DNA of 64,000 nucleotides from Fulvivirga maritima (GTDB taxonomy: Bacteria > Bacteroidota > Bacteroidia > Cytophagales > Cyclobacteriaceae). Below are positions 9,801 to 19,314 of the stretch, in pieces. Under the pieces are notes generated by a model. It was not told the DNA's origin, searched no databases, and saw nothing but the letters and a program-made list of their open reading frames with translations. Each line of letters starts with the position of its first letter. The stretch's first letter is position 1. The stretch lies in the NCBI RefSeq assembly GCF_021389955.1, contig NZ_CP089980.1, positions 1,983,501-2,047,500 on the forward strand, given 5' to 3'. The position numbers and the translations under genes are program-made.

Positions 9801-11645
9801 TTTAACCTGGGAGAAGATTATGCGGTAATAAGCCCTGAAGTTGAAGGACAGGATGCTATAGAATTCCCTTTTGCTCAGTTTAAGACTTCTATTTCTGAGG
9901 CTCGTTGGGATTTGGTAGAAGATAAAGTTACCATGACTAAGCCTGATGATGTGCCACTAGAAAGTTCTTATTTCTACACTACCAGAAAAGACCTGGATTC
10001 ACTTAGGTTTAATGCAACCAATGCAGAGTATGATATCAAAACATCAGAATTAAAAGTATCGGGTATTCCATATATAGTTGTGGCTGATGCTAAGATAACT
10101 CCTGAAAATAATGAGGTTTTAATTCTGGAAAACGCCAAAATTGGAAGATTAACCAACACCACCATTGTATTAGATACGCTATACGAGTATCATACGCTGA
10201 CTGAAGGGGTGATTGATATTATATCAAGAAATGAATTTACAGGATATGCTACTTATAATTTCGTTAATGCGCTGAATGATACAGTACCTGTAAAAATGGA
10301 GAACTTCCATTTAGAGAAGTTTGAAGATAAGAATTCAAGAAAAAAAGACGCCTTTGAAATGCACACCGTGGCAAACGGAACCATAGATGGAGATCAAAAC
10401 ATACTTATATCACCCGGAATGTTTTACAAAGGAGATGTAATTATGTATGCTAACCGACCCACTATGGAATTAGATGGTTTCATTAAGTTAGATATTCATG
10501 AGCCTGATTATGATACCTGGATAGTACAGAAGAGTACTGGAGAGCAGCAAGAGGTGATGATCGATTTCGATAATACTTTAACGGAAGGTGGGCAGAAATT
10601 ACAGGCAGGGCTCTATTACAATATTGAAGACAATAGTCTTTATAACACATTTTTGTCTGATGACATTATAGATGATGATCCCTTCTTTGCGGCTAGTGGT
10701 ATGCTTTCTTATGAAAAGGAAACAGGCGAGTTTGCTATAGAAGATACACTTAAAGCGGCAGGAAAAAGCTTTCAGGGAAAAGTCTATAAATATAATCAGG
10801 ATACAAAAACTGTGAAGTTTGAAGGGCCTGTCAACTTGGTGAGACCTGATGAAGATTTTGTGCTCAAGGCTACAGCTATAGGTAACGGAAATATCGAAAC
10901 CAATGAATATACACTTAATAGTCTAATTACTGTAGATATTGCCAATGTGCCTACCATGGCCTTTGACGCTATGGCCAGAGACATTAAAGATGTGATAACT
11001 AATCTTGGTGCTCCTGAAGGGTTAGGTGACCCTACTCAGCTGTTATATAAATTGGGAGATATGATAGGAGAAAGACCTACCAAAGAATATGAAAAGTTAT
11101 CTAAGGAAGAACACGTTCCTCTTGGTGGTTTTGCTAAAGAAACTTCAGCACCTTTAACTTTCACCAATGTAGATCTGAAATGGTCTACAGATTACAATGC
11201 CTTTTATAGTGAAGGTAAATTAGGACTATCAAATATCCGAAGCACAGATTTGAATGCCTCTCTGGAAGGTTTTATGGAAATAACTAAGAACGAAGGCGGA
11301 GGTACTATCTTTAACCTGTTCTTAAAAGCGTCTCCGGCTTCGTGGTTTTTCTTTAGCTATGAAGATGATCAGTTACTGGTATTCTCTAGTAACAATATCT
11401 TTAATGATGTTATCAATAAAAAGAGTAATGGTGCCAAGGCTAAGATCGGAGACCTGGTTTTTGCTCCGGCAGATAAGGCAGAAACTTTGAACTTTATTAA
11501 CAGGTTCAGGCTGCAGTATTATGGTATTGATGATATATATGATCTTGATTCAGAGATAGAACCGGCCATTGAAGACCTACCTGATGATGGCTTCGGCGGA
11601 GCTCAGGAAGATGATGGTTTTGACGATGGTGATGACGGATTCTGA
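6816..11645 (+). CDS. giant exported protein of unknown function (about 1,609 residues)
   Basis: I do not recognise this protein. Seen directly: a Sec-type signal peptide (MWQKVLYPLFAFFLVTGLAYS then Q) after ATG at 6816, with TTG at 6810 as an alternative; a highly acidic Asp/Glu/Tyr/Trp-rich stretch at about residues 170-220 (bases 7334-7475); then about 1,350 residues dominated by alternating beta-strand-like segments that repeatedly read like layers of a beta-jelly-roll or OstA-like stack (for example SSYFYTTRKDLDSLRFNATN and AEYDIKTSELKVSGIPYI); and an acidic, Gly/Phe-containing tail (DDGFDDGDDGF). There are no membrane helices after the signal and no T9SS C-terminal sorting domain that I can recognise. 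It stands alone between prmA and plsY, about 190 bases after prmA. A periplasmic or outer-membrane scaffold or lipid/glycan-handling protein is inference only. Confidence 0.75.
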   Translation: MWQKVLYPLFAFFLVTGLAYSQSDTEVERDSVRHLLDESRAKQVLGISDEFQMAYLKMSADQRQSVVKRLVGLMNSRTANTALRDSYLNTIAKSLNSENTASASFQQFLEVTEKVLDNYPPDKISKYLKTTGQFFEWKALYFARSNRLFTDGDYTFEFVEVAEPEETIEIETVDEYDDSDNYDDYEDDNYEDDDEYWDNWDDEPADDDWDTEWNEVYEEQTELEDQQMIQAIQSGGAVMPIIEGPVIKFDNVNLNFVSAYDSVFLENTSGSFLILKDQFVGNGGKFDWTMAGLGADSVYCSFPEYSFDTRKARLKVESAKLTYTGKIDEPVEGIFEYKSVRHDSTNDSHYPRFISYYSDIKVKNIGKDLIYHGGFSLDGAKINSASVMGTYSMIEVRNDQAQKFKARAPLFEFGDSVVTAKRAAVVIYQNYDSIYHPALRLKYDYENQKLVLQKDKGGFRNTPFVSSYFNIDFTADLIRWDLQSDSLNASIMEAARMVPLNIESADHYSYDDYSSLGDRIYPFNPLAMVVAYSRKEGVDEFYVDELAKSYKKDIDVMKGAMLFLAQKGLIGYDSNKRLITVKDKAKHLFNSRFGKKDYDNIIISSVIHYKPNATLNFPKNYMKVRGVESFKVSDSLNVIIEPDSSEITLMEDRDIMFNGKISAGNFEYIGEDFYFEYDSFLINMGKIFSIQFYVQDEKTHARTKVDNSMVAVPDEDSPENTGATQGTLYINRPNNKSAKVKYANYPKFNAGQGALVYFDREEILGGVYDKSLKFEVPPFDIDSLSGEDPSSIEFGGGFKSGGIFPDFEEKLIIMPDNTLGFKHQVPQEGYMLYNDPEATYFEEVTLNKKGLQGKGELQYLSANLKSDNFIFYPDSVTGNGDYLHMEESDFNGNSYPQTSVENYSMKWVPAKDRMYIKNEEEPIKFYNETATLDGTAIISKEGMFGGGTLLTRGSESKSKSMKFENDRFSARHADFELKSDNPDKPALHGDDVRLRFNLGEDYAVISPEVEGQDAIEFPFAQFKTSISEARWDLVEDKVTMTKPDDVPLESSYFYTTRKDLDSLRFNATNAEYDIKTSELKVSGIPYIVVADAKITPENNEVLILENAKIGRLTNTTIVLDTLYEYHTLTEGVIDIISRNEFTGYATYNFVNALNDTVPVKMENFHLEKFEDKNSRKKDAFEMHTVANGTIDGDQNILISPGMFYKGDVIMYANRPTMELDGFIKLDIHEPDYDTWIVQKSTGEQQEVMIDFDNTLTEGGQKLQAGLYYNIEDNSLYNTFLSDDIIDDDPFFAASGMLSYEKETGEFAIEDTLKAAGKSFQGKVYKYNQDTKTVKFEGPVNLVRPDEDFVLKATAIGNGNIETNEYTLNSLITVDIANVPTMAFDAMARDIKDVITNLGAPEGLGDPTQLLYKLGDMIGERPTKEYEKLSKEEHVPLGGFAKETSAPLTFTNVDLKWSTDYNAFYSEGKLGLSNIRSTDLNASLEGFMEITKNEGGGTIFNLFLKASPASWFFFSYEDDQLLVFSSNNIFNDVINKKSNGAKAKIGDLVFAPADKAETLNFINRFRLQYYGIDDIYDLDSEIEPAIEDLPDDGFGGAQEDDGFDDGDDGF

Positions 11646-11670
11646 TATTTTATGATCATTTAAAATTCAT

Positions 11671-11678
11671 TATATTTG
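11671..11678 (+). promoter_or_regulatory. candidate -7 box for plsY
   Basis: TATATTTG is an exact match to TAnnTTTG and sits 59 bases before the plsY start in the gap after the giant gene. No clear TTG lies about 20 bases upstream, so the call is tentative. Confidence 0.3.
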
Positions 11679-11736
11679 AACTAATAGCTCGAAAAGTTAG
11701 TTCTACACTTACTTTTTTTCAACTAAACCAACTTAT

Positions 11737-12384
11737 ATGATTGCAGCGATAATTATAGCAATATTACTTTCTTACTTATTAGGTTCTATCCCTTCTGCCG
11801 TATGGTTTGGTAAAGCTCTTTATGGCATAGACGTACGGGAACACGGAAGTGGGAACCCTGGCGCTACCAATACCTTCAGAGTGCTTGGTAAAAAAGCAGG
11901 AATTATAGTAATGCTAGCTGACATCGTAAAAGGTATGGCCGCATCTTCAGTGGCGGTAATCTTAATGAATCTTCAGTTTATTGATGAAAAGAACTTGGTT
12001 ACATTCAAGCTGATCTTGGGTGTAATAGGCGTGGTAGGACATATATTTTCAGTATTCCTTCACTTTAAAGGAGGTAAAGGTGTGGCTACACTGCTAGGAA
12101 TGATGATAGCTATTCATTATGAAGTAGCGCTATTATGTATAGTGGTATTTGTAGTGACTTTATTGATATCTAAATATGTATCACTGTCATCTATAATAGG
12201 AACCTTATCTTTCCCGGCTATGCTTTTATTCGTGCCAAGGTTTCAAACCAGCGAACCATTGTTGGTAATATTTGGCTTCTTCCTTTTCATAGTTATTGTA
12301 TGGACTCACCACAAGAACATCAGAAGAATAATGGAAGGCCATGAGAATAAAACTTATCTCATAAAATCGAAGAAAGAGGATTAA
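11737..12384 (+). CDS. plsY: glycerol-3-phosphate acyltransferase PlsY
   Basis: A 215-residue integral membrane protein with about five hydrophobic helices. The diagnostic loops are present: HGSGNPGATN at residues 36-45 and HFKGGKGVAT near residue 108. PlsY moves an acyl group from acyl-phosphate to glycerol-3-phosphate in the inner membrane, the first step of phospholipid synthesis. The partner plsX is not in the window. It converges with the GH3-like gene on the minus strand. Confidence 0.95.
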   Translation: MIAAIIIAILLSYLLGSIPSAVWFGKALYGIDVREHGSGNPGATNTFRVLGKKAGIIVMLADIVKGMAASSVAVILMNLQFIDEKNLVTFKLILGVIGVVGHIFSVFLHFKGGKGVATLLGMMIAIHYEVALLCIVVFVVTLLISKYVSLSSIIGTLSFPAMLLFVPRFQTSEPLLVIFGFFLFIVIVWTHHKNIRRIMEGHENKTYLIKSKKED

Positions 12385-12398
12385 GTTTTAATCCACTC

Positions 12399-13928
12399 TT
12401 AAACTTGTGGGCTACTGATCATCTCTAGCAGGCTATCAATATGCTCTCGGTTATTTGATAATCTGGGCACTTTGTTCTGCCCCCCTAATTTTCCCCGTTT
12501 TTTCATCCAGTTGTAGAAGGTGCCTTCTGGTACGTCATGCACTACAGGCATAACCAGCGCCATGTCTTTGTATCTCTTAGCGTCATAGTCTGAGTTTATT
12601 TTTCTTAAATTCTCATCTAATAACTGAGTAAAGGACGCTAAGCTGGAAGGGCTTTGTTTAAATTCAATGACCCATTCATGTCCGCCTTTGCTGCCCTCAT
12701 CAAAGTAAACAGGAGCGGCAGTATAATTATCTATGATCGCTCCGGTGTGTTCGCAGGCAACGGTAATGGCTTTTTCAGCATTTTCAATAATTAACTCTTC
12801 ACCAAAGGCATTAATAAAGTGCTTAGTTCTTCCTGAAATTTTGATTCTATACGGTGATAGACTAGTAAACTTAATGGTGTCACCAATTTTATAGCGCCAA
12901 AGTCCGGCATTGGTAGTGATTAGAAGAGCATAGTTTTTACCAAGCTCTACCTGATCTAAAGTTAAAGTTTCTGGATGCTCTTCACCATGCTGATCATATG
13001 GTATGAATTCATAGAATATGCCATAATCAAGCATCAGCAGCATGTCATCACTATTAGGCAAATCTTGAATACCAAAGAAGCCCTCTGAGGCATTGTAAGT
13101 CTCCCAATAATTCATTTCCGCTGAAGGGATGAGCTTTTTGAAAAGTTCTCTGTATGGAGTGAATGATACCGCTCCATGAAAGAATACTTCCAGGTTAGGC
13201 CATACGTCCAGTATATTATCAGTGCCTTTTAGGGCCAGTACTTTTTGTATTAGAAGGATAGTCCACGTAGGTACCCCTACCAAATTAGTCACATTCTCTT
13301 CAGAAGTGATATGAGCCATCTTTTCTATTTTCTCCTCCCACTTATCCATAAGTGCCACCTCTAGTTTGGGCGTACGAATAAACTGAGCCCAAATAGGCAG
13401 GTTTTTCATAATCACAGCAGAAACATCTCCATAATAGGAGTTGGAATCAGGGCTAAACTCATTGATCTGATGGCTGCCACCTATGGTTAAGCCTTTTCCG
13501 GTAAACATCCTGGTTTCAGGATTATTGTTTACATAGATAGAAATAAGATCCTTGCCGCCTTTAAAATGGCAGTCTTCCAGCGCCTCTTGAGACACGGGTA
13601 TAAATTTGCTTCTGGCATTAGTGGTGCCTGAAGATTTGGCAAACCACGTAACTTCTGAAGGCCACAAAATATTTTGCTCGCCCTTCATAAGCCGCTCTAT
13701 GTAAGGGAAGAGCTGCTCATAAGAGTGTACAGGAACTGTATTTTTGAAGTCATCATAATTGCTGATGTCTTTAAAACCGTACTTTTTTCCGAATTCAGTA
13801 TGTTTAGCTTCGGTAACGAGCTTTTTTTGTAGTTCTCTTTGAACTTCATGCGGGTATTTTAAAAAAAGCTCAATATCATGTATGCGCTTTTTCATCACCC
13901 AGGTTAATATGGAATTGAGTATATCCAC
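12399..13928 (-). CDS. GH3-family acyl-adenylate/amide synthetase-like protein
   Basis: A 509-residue protein with the GH3 architecture known from plant auxin-conjugating enzymes. The ATP/AMP-binding motif SSGTTNARSK lies at residues 99-108, a second adenylate motif YNASEGFFG and the LWRYKIGD block are further on, and a C-terminal cap follows. GH3 enzymes adenylate a carboxylate and join it to an amine. Bacterial members are widespread in Bacteroidota, but their substrate is unknown. The gene lies downstream of lptB on the same strand, with a 66-base gap. Confidence 0.85.
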   Translation of the reverse strand: MDILNSILTWVMKKRIHDIELFLKYPHEVQRELQKKLVTEAKHTEFGKKYGFKDISNYDDFKNTVPVHSYEQLFPYIERLMKGEQNILWPSEVTWFAKSSGTTNARSKFIPVSQEALEDCHFKGGKDLISIYVNNNPETRMFTGKGLTIGGSHQINEFSPDSNSYYGDVSAVIMKNLPIWAQFIRTPKLEVALMDKWEEKIEKMAHITSEENVTNLVGVPTWTILLIQKVLALKGTDNILDVWPNLEVFFHGAVSFTPYRELFKKLIPSAEMNYWETYNASEGFFGIQDLPNSDDMLLMLDYGIFYEFIPYDQHGEEHPETLTLDQVELGKNYALLITTNAGLWRYKIGDTIKFTSLSPYRIKISGRTKHFINAFGEELIIENAEKAITVACEHTGAIIDNYTAAPVYFDEGSKGGHEWVIEFKQSPSSLASFTQLLDENLRKINSDYDAKRYKDMALVMPVVHDVPEGTFYNWMKKRGKLGGQNKVPRLSNNREHIDSLLEMISSPQV

Positions 13929-13994
13929 GAGTTACAGTAGTTAGGCCATAATGTCTAAGCCTAAAAATAGCAAATTCCCGATGAAATAAAGTCC

Positions 13995-14726
13995 TTAAAC
14001 TTTTCTTTTTAATTCGAAATGTTGACCCAGGTAAACTCTTCTAACTTGTTCATCTGCTGCAAGTTCTTCGGCAGATCCGGCTTTTAAAAGTTTACCTTCA
14101 AACATCAGATAAGCTCTGTCTGTAATAGATAAGGTTTCGTTTACGTTGTGGTCAGTAATTAGAATTCCGATATTTTTTTGCTTGAGCTTGGCTACTATGG
14201 TTTGAATCTCTTCTACGGCTATGGGGTCTACACCGGCAAAAGGTTCATCAAGTAAAACGAATTTAGGGTCCACTGCCAGTGCACGTGCTATTTCCGTTCT
14301 TCTTCGTTCTCCTCCAGAGAGTACCAAACCAAGGTTTTTTCTAACATGAGTTAAGCTGAATTCTTCAAGAAGGGCTTCACACTTTTCTTTTTGCTCTGCT
14401 TTAGGGATTTTTCGCATCTCAAGAACAGCCATAATATTTTCTTCCACAGTAAGCTTTCTAAATACAGAAGCTTCCTGAGCCAAATAGCCTATCCCCAGTT
14501 TAGCCCGGCGATACATAGGGAGATCAGTAATATTTTCTCCTTCAAGAAATATCTCGCCTTCATTAGGCTTTATCAGCCCTACTATCATGTAGAAGGTAGT
14601 AGTTTTACCGGCTCCGTTAGGGCCTAATAGTCCTACTATCTCTCCCTGCTCTACTTTTACAGAGACATCGTTTACTACTGTACGCTTTTTATATTTCTTT
14701 ATTAAGTGGTCTGCTCGTAAGATCAT
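13995..14726 (-). CDS. lptB: LPS export ABC transporter ATP-binding protein LptB
   Basis: A 243-residue ABC ATPase. Walker A GPNGAGKT at residues 35-42, signature LSGGE at 136-140, and Walker B ending in Asp160-Glu161; the [13 protein letters not shown] run and the C-terminal RRVYLGQHF tail are typical of LptB. It powers extraction of lipopolysaccharide from the inner membrane with LptF/LptG, which are not in this window. The gene begins 14 bases after recJ ends, on the same strand, so co-transcription is likely. Confidence 0.92.
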   Translation of the reverse strand: MILRADHLIKKYKKRTVVNDVSVKVEQGEIVGLLGPNGAGKTTTFYMIVGLIKPNEGEIFLEGENITDLPMYRRAKLGIGYLAQEASVFRKLTVEENIMAVLEMRKIPKAEQKEKCEALLEEFSLTHVRKNLGLVLSGGERRRTEIARALAVDPKFVLLDEPFAGVDPIAVEEIQTIVAKLKQKNIGILITDHNVNETLSITDRAYLMFEGKLLKAGSAEELAADEQVRRVYLGQHFELKRKV

Positions 14727-14740
14727 AAGTGCAAAAGTAA

Positions 14741-16447
14741 CTATTCAAACTTTATATCCTTTAATTTTAATTGAATGGACTGATAACCCATGTAATTATT
14801 TTCTTCAACATTGAATGCAATATTAAAACTTTGCCCACCTTTGATTAAAGGTTCAAACTCGGCCATATTAAATCCTATTGCATCAAATTTAAGATTACTG
14901 CCTTTTTGCTGAGCAATAAATTTAAGATGCTGATTTTTCAATACTCTCAAAGAGCTTGCCACACTTACATTTTCAGCTAAAAAAACTGGTTGCATGTTCT
15001 CTGGCCCGAACGGCTCCATTTGGGCAATAATATTAAGAAAATTTTTACTGATTTGATTAAAGCTGATTTTACTATCAATATTAATCAATGGTATCAGCAG
15101 CTCTTCTGGTATAGACTGTGCCACCACCTCTTCAAATTTTTTCTGAAAGGCAGGAATATTTTCTATGTCCATGGTAAGGCCGGCAGCATACTTATGACCA
15201 CCAAACTGCTCTAGCAAGTCACTACAGTCAGAGATGGCGTTATAAACATCAAATCCAGGTACAGAACGGGCAGAGCCGGCCGCTTTATTGTTAGATTCGG
15301 TTAAAATTATTGTAGGCCGATGGTAATGCTCTATGCAGCGAGAGGCCACAATGCCAATTACGCCTTTGTGCCAATCGTTTTTATATAAAACAGTGGTTTT
15401 GGAAGTTTTCAAAAGGTCATTATCCTCTATCATTTTTATAGCTTCATCAGTAATGCTGGAGTCAAAATCCTTTCTTTTATTATTGCGGATGTTAAGCTTT
15501 TCAGCATAATGATAGGCTTCATCTTCAGTGGAGGCCAGCAATAGGTTAACAGCCATTTTAGCATGATCAATTCTGCCGGCAGCGTTGATACGAGGAGCCA
15601 TTCCGAAAACTATACCTGTTATATTTATCTCTTTTTTAACACCTGAGAGATGCATAAGAGCTGCTAAGCCAGGGCGTGGTGCTTCATTGAGCCTTTTTAT
15701 TCCGAAGTGAGCCAATACTCGGTTTTCTCCGGTTATGGGTACAATGTCAGAAGCAATACTTACTACTACCAGATCCAGATAATCTAACGGATTTTTGCAC
15801 CACTTAGGGTTACGCTGAGTAAGTGCTTGCATAAGTTTGAAGCCGATACCACAGCCAGGCATCTCTTTGTAAGGATAGGAGCAGTCATCTCTTTTAGGAT
15901 CAAGGGTGGCGACGGCAGGAGGAAGCTCATCTCCAGGCCTATGGTGATCACAAATAATGAAATCCACATTTTTTTCAGCAGCCACTTTCACCAGTTCTAC
16001 TGACTTGATGCCACAGTCTAAAGTTATGATTAATGAGAAATCATTTTCGCAAGCCCAATCCACTCCTTGCCGGGAAACGCCATAGCCTTCCTTATAGCGG
16101 TCAGGTATGTAAAAATCACAATGTGGATAAAAGGAATTCAGAAAATGGAAGAAAAGAGCTACTGAGGTAGTGCCGTCAACATCATAATCGCCATATACCA
16201 GTATTTTTTCCTGATTCGCTAGCGCTCTTTCTATGCGCTCCACTGCCTTATCCATGTCTTTCATTAAAAACGGATCATGCAGCATTTTTAAGGATGGCCT
16301 AAAATAAGACTTAGCCGCTTCAAAGCTGTCTACACCTCGCTGGGCTAATATATTGGCCAGTGGCCTGCTTACATTTATAGTATTATGCAGGTTCTCTATT
16401 ACTTCTTCATCAGCGGCTTCTTTTAAAGCCCATCTTTTCTCCACCAT
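14741..16447 (-). CDS. recJ: single-stranded-DNA-specific exonuclease RecJ
   Basis: A 568-residue DHH-family 5'-3' exonuclease of normal length. The metal-binding motifs are clear: DYDVDG at residues 87-92 and DHH at 167-169, followed by the DHHA1 domain with [15 protein letters not shown] and [11 protein letters not shown], and a C-terminal OB domain. RecJ degrades single-stranded DNA in recombination and mismatch repair and often works with SSB. It begins the minus-strand recJ-lptB pair; the terminator of the upstream gene lies 5' of it. Confidence 0.96.
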   Translation of the reverse strand: MVEKRWALKEAADEEVIENLHNTINVSRPLANILAQRGVDSFEAAKSYFRPSLKMLHDPFLMKDMDKAVERIERALANQEKILVYGDYDVDGTTSVALFFHFLNSFYPHCDFYIPDRYKEGYGVSRQGVDWACENDFSLIITLDCGIKSVELVKVAAEKNVDFIICDHHRPGDELPPAVATLDPKRDDCSYPYKEMPGCGIGFKLMQALTQRNPKWCKNPLDYLDLVVVSIASDIVPITGENRVLAHFGIKRLNEAPRPGLAALMHLSGVKKEINITGIVFGMAPRINAAGRIDHAKMAVNLLLASTEDEAYHYAEKLNIRNNKRKDFDSSITDEAIKMIEDNDLLKTSKTTVLYKNDWHKGVIGIVASRCIEHYHRPTIILTESNNKAAGSARSVPGFDVYNAISDCSDLLEQFGGHKYAAGLTMDIENIPAFQKKFEEVVAQSIPEELLIPLINIDSKISFNQISKNFLNIIAQMEPFGPENMQPVFLAENVSVASSLRVLKNQHLKFIAQQKGSNLKFDAIGFNMAEFEPLIKGGQSFNIAFNVEENNYMGYQSIQLKLKDIKFE

Positions 16448-16474
16448 GGCTCTAAATTAATGACCTCCAATAAA

Positions 16475-16500
16475 AAAAGCAGTACAATTGTACTGCTTTT
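16475..16500 (-). terminator. rho-independent terminator of the SPOR-like gene
   Basis: A perfect palindrome built on AGCAGTACAATTGTACTGCT is followed on the minus strand by a run of T. It lies between the SPOR-like gene (ends 16526) and recJ on the same strand. Confidence 0.75.
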
Positions 16501-16525
16501 CTTTCATATATGTTTTGCTATAAAA

Positions 16526-17173
16526 TTATTCAGAATCAGAAGGTCCTCCTGATGCAATAACCCCTTCAAGCACGTCTTTAATGTCCACTCTGGTACCATC
16601 TTTATAAGGTACGATCCAAGCGTCTTTCACACCCATCTCACGAAGGTATTTTTTGAAAGTGTCTGCTTCCCAGTAGTCTCTAAATTGACCTAAAGTGATT
16701 TTTTGCATACCGTCTTCGCTTTCTCCACTGAAGTTTTCGTTGTTATCAAAGTATTTAGAAAGGTCTTTATTTCTAAAAGCACCTACCTGTACTTTAAAAA
16801 CTACGCCATCTACCATTTTACCATCTGAAGAAGGTGCGGCGGTAGCTGGAGATGCCTGAGCATCACGAAGTTCAGCACGAGCACTGGCTAAGTCATTTCT
16901 AAGTTTAGACATATCTTCCTGCAACTCGCTTATTTTTGCATTTTGATCGCTTACTCTTGATTGTAAACCGGTGTTTTCATTTTTCAATGAGCTCACTTCT
17001 CCTTCCAATGACTCTTTTTCTTCCACCAGTTGCTTAAGCTCTTCGGGGTTCTTTTTGTATTCCTTTGCTTTATTCTTCCACTCCTTTGCTTCGTCTTTTG
17101 AAAGCTGAGCATACGAACTTGTGACCCAAGCTACAGCCAAAACCAACGTAAGTAATGCAGTTATTCTTTTCAT
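16526..17173 (-). CDS. exported coiled-coil protein with C-terminal SPOR-like domain
   Basis: A 215-residue protein with a signal peptide (residues 1-22, ending SSYAQ), a charged coiled-coil (about 30-110, with heptad-like LKNENTGLQSRVSDQNAKIS), a short Ala/Pro/Ser linker, and a C-terminal domain (about 125-200) that starts VFKVQVGAFRNKD and contains QFRDYWEADTFKKYLREMG, which fits the SPOR fold. SPOR domains bind peptidoglycan stripped of its stem peptides at division sites. The protein is probably periplasmic. It has its own downstream terminator and follows fumC on minus after a 146-base gap. Confidence 0.75.
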   Translation of the reverse strand: MKRITALLTLVLAVAWVTSSYAQLSKDEAKEWKNKAKEYKKNPEELKQLVEEKESLEGEVSSLKNENTGLQSRVSDQNAKISELQEDMSKLRNDLASARAELRDAQASPATAAPSSDGKMVDGVVFKVQVGAFRNKDLSKYFDNNENFSGESEDGMQKITLGQFRDYWEADTFKKYLREMGVKDAWIVPYKDGTRVDIKDVLEGVIASGGPSDSE

Positions 17174-17319
17174 ATGTCTAAAATTTTATTTTTAGGCCGT
17201 TAAAAATAAGGGCCACTTGTCTGAAAGTTCTGCTAATTTATTGTTATTTCAGACAATTTAGTTTATTGCATTTTAAAAAATATTCGAAAATATAGTTAAT
17301 ATATTTAAGATAATAAAAA

Positions 17320-18720
17320 TTACTTTTTCAAGCTACCCACCATATCTTCGGGTTTCACCCACTGAATAAACTCTTCTTCTGTTAAAAATCCAGACTTAAC
17401 GGCTTCTTCTTTAAGCGTAGTTCCGTTAGTGTGAGCGGCCTTAGCTATTTTGGCTGCTTTTTCATATCCGATGTGAGTATTCAGAGCAGTGACTAGCATT
17501 AAGCTGTTATTAAGGTGTTGCTCTATGTTTTTGTAATTAGGTTCTATACCTACAGCACAGTTTTCTGTAAATGATACACAAGCATCTCCAATTAAACGTG
17601 CTGATTGAAGGAAGTTGGCTGCCATTACAGGTTTGAACACGTTAAGTTCATACTGACCTTGTAAGCCACCTACAGAAATAGCTACATCATTACCTAATAC
17701 CTGAGCACAAACCATAGTTAAGGCTTCGCACTGCGTAGGGTTTACCTTACCAGGCATAATAGATGATCCGGGCTCGTTAGCAGGAATGTTGATTTCTCCG
17801 ATTCCCGCTCTAGGACCAGAAGCTAGCTGGCGGATGTCATTACCTATTTTATTTAATGAAACCGCTAATTGCTTCAAAGCACCGTGAGATTCTACAATAG
17901 CATCATGAGAAGCGAGGGCTTCAAATTTATTTTCAGCACTTACAAATGGAAGGCCGGTAAAATCAGCAATTTTTTCAGCTACCAAGTCAGCATATCCTTC
18001 AGGAGTATTAATGCCTGTACCTACAGCGGTACCTCCTAAGGCTAACTCAGAAAGGTGAGCCAAAGTATTTTTCAATGCTTTGATACCATGATCCAGTTGA
18101 GATACATAACCAGAAAATTCCTGGCCTAAAGTAAGTGGTGTAGCATCCATAAGGTGTGTTCGACCTATTTTAACTACGTCTTTAAACTCGTCTGATTTTT
18201 GTTTTAAAGTATCTCTTAGTTTTTCTACCCCAGGTATGGTTGTTTCTACAATCATTTTGTAGCAGGCAATGTGCATGCCGGTAGGGAAGGTGTCGTTAGA
18301 TGATTGAGATTTGTTTACATCATCATTCGGGTGAATAGTTTTTTTAGAATCATCTAGTTTGCCACCATTGATGACATGGGCACGATTGGCAATTACCTCA
18401 TTCGTATTCATGTTCGACTGTGTACCCGATCCCGTCTGCCATATTACCAGTGGAAACTGGTCATCGTGCTTTCCTTCCAGAATTTCATCACACACCTGTG
18501 AAATTAGATTTTTCTTCTCTTCATCTAAAACGCCTAAAGCGTAATTCGTATGCGCGGCCGCTTTTTTTAAATAAGCAAAGCCATAAACCACTTCGAGCGG
18601 CATGCTAGCTGCAGCTCCTATTTTAAAGTTGTTTCTTGATCGTTCAGTTTGGGCTCCCCAGTACTTGTCAGCAGGTACTTTTACTTCGCCCATGGTGTCT
18701 TTTTCTATGCGATATTCCAT
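17320..18720 (-). CDS. fumC: class II fumarate hydratase
   Basis: A 466-residue class II fumarase, iron-independent, converting fumarate to malate in the TCA cycle. The superfamily signature [11 protein letters not shown] lies near residue 320, and the substrate-site segments SSNDTFPT and [16 protein letters not shown] are present. Length is standard. ATG start after a 213-base divergent spacer shared with the LiaF-like gene. Confidence 0.96.
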   Translation of the reverse strand: MEYRIEKDTMGEVKVPADKYWGAQTERSRNNFKIGAAASMPLEVVYGFAYLKKAAAHTNYALGVLDEEKKNLISQVCDEILEGKHDDQFPLVIWQTGSGTQSNMNTNEVIANRAHVINGGKLDDSKKTIHPNDDVNKSQSSNDTFPTGMHIACYKMIVETTIPGVEKLRDTLKQKSDEFKDVVKIGRTHLMDATPLTLGQEFSGYVSQLDHGIKALKNTLAHLSELALGGTAVGTGINTPEGYADLVAEKIADFTGLPFVSAENKFEALASHDAIVESHGALKQLAVSLNKIGNDIRQLASGPRAGIGEINIPANEPGSSIMPGKVNPTQCEALTMVCAQVLGNDVAISVGGLQGQYELNVFKPVMAANFLQSARLIGDACVSFTENCAVGIEPNYKNIEQHLNNSLMLVTALNTHIGYEKAAKIAKAAHTNGTTLKEEAVKSGFLTEEEFIQWVKPEDMVGSLKK

Positions 18721-18933
18721 GAATAAAGAGGTTTTTCTGTTTTTGGCAAAAATATAAAATATTTATTGCGGAGCGGTATAGAACCATATCTATTATGGGT
18801 TTTATTATCATATTTTAGCCGCTTTTACAGGAGAAAGTTCGTTATTCACCGGTGTGTGAGTGGCGTTGACCGATCTGGCTCAACTTACCCGCTAAAAATG
18901 GGGTAAAATAGAGTGTAATTAAACAATAAAGTT

Positions 18934-19314
18934 ATGAGCGAACATTCAAATAGCGACAGGAGAGTATGGCTGGGAGTATTTCTGGTGATCATAGGAGGAA
19001 CCTTGTTATTGCATAATCTGGATTTGATTCCATATTTCATTCCTCATGTGTTCTTTTCAGTAAAAAGCTTATTAGTATTACTAGGTATTTATCTTATAGT
19101 GGGGCGTAAGAAACCAGAAGTTGGGGCTGTATTTATAGCCTTAGGCGGTGTGCTACTTGCCCGTGATCTTGGCTGGTTATACCACTTTAATATATGGCAA
19201 ATATTCTGGCCAGCAGTAATAGTGCTGATAGGTATATCTCTAATCACTCGCCGGGGCTTTAGAGATGATGGCAGAGGAATAAGTTTTGGTGACGACGAAA
19301 AAAAAAGGGAATAG
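18934..19314 (+). CDS. LiaF-like membrane protein, N-terminal (transmembrane) part
   Basis: A 126-residue reading frame with about four hydrophobic helices, the first with the LiaF/DUF5668 signature WLGVFLVIIGGTLLLHNL, repeated as AVFIALGGVLLARDLGWLY and WPAVIVLIGISLI. It ends in a TAG just after a run of nine A. The LiaF C-terminal domain continues at once in the -1 frame (next entry), and homologues normally carry both parts in one chain. LiaF-like proteins sense or dampen envelope-stress signalling. Here the LytS/LytTR pair follows directly. I infer one gene whose full product needs a frame change. Confidence 0.8.
   Translation: MSEHSNSDRRVWLGVFLVIIGGTLLLHNLDLIPYFIPHVFFSVKSLLVLLGIYLIVGRKKPEVGAVFIALGGVLLARDLGWLYHFNIWQIFWPAVIVLIGISLITRRGFRDDGRGISFGDDEKKRE
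19298..19309 (+). other. A9 run: candidate slippage/-1 frameshift site
   Basis: Nine consecutive A followed by GGG. In the upstream frame the codons are GAA AAA AAA AGG GAA TAG; moving back one base gives AAA AAA AAG GGA ATA GAC and opens the LiaF C-terminal frame to its natural stop at 19658. A AAA AAA is a known slippery heptamer, and A9 also favours RNA polymerase slippage. A one-base deletion or a homopolymer sequencing error gives the same pattern. Confidence 0.6.

Noticed and set aside
18780-18930. Riboswitch or structured leader before the LiaF-like gene
   Set aside because: Only short possible pairs (TTACCC/GGGTAA, GTTGA/TCAAC) are visible, not enough to call a structure.
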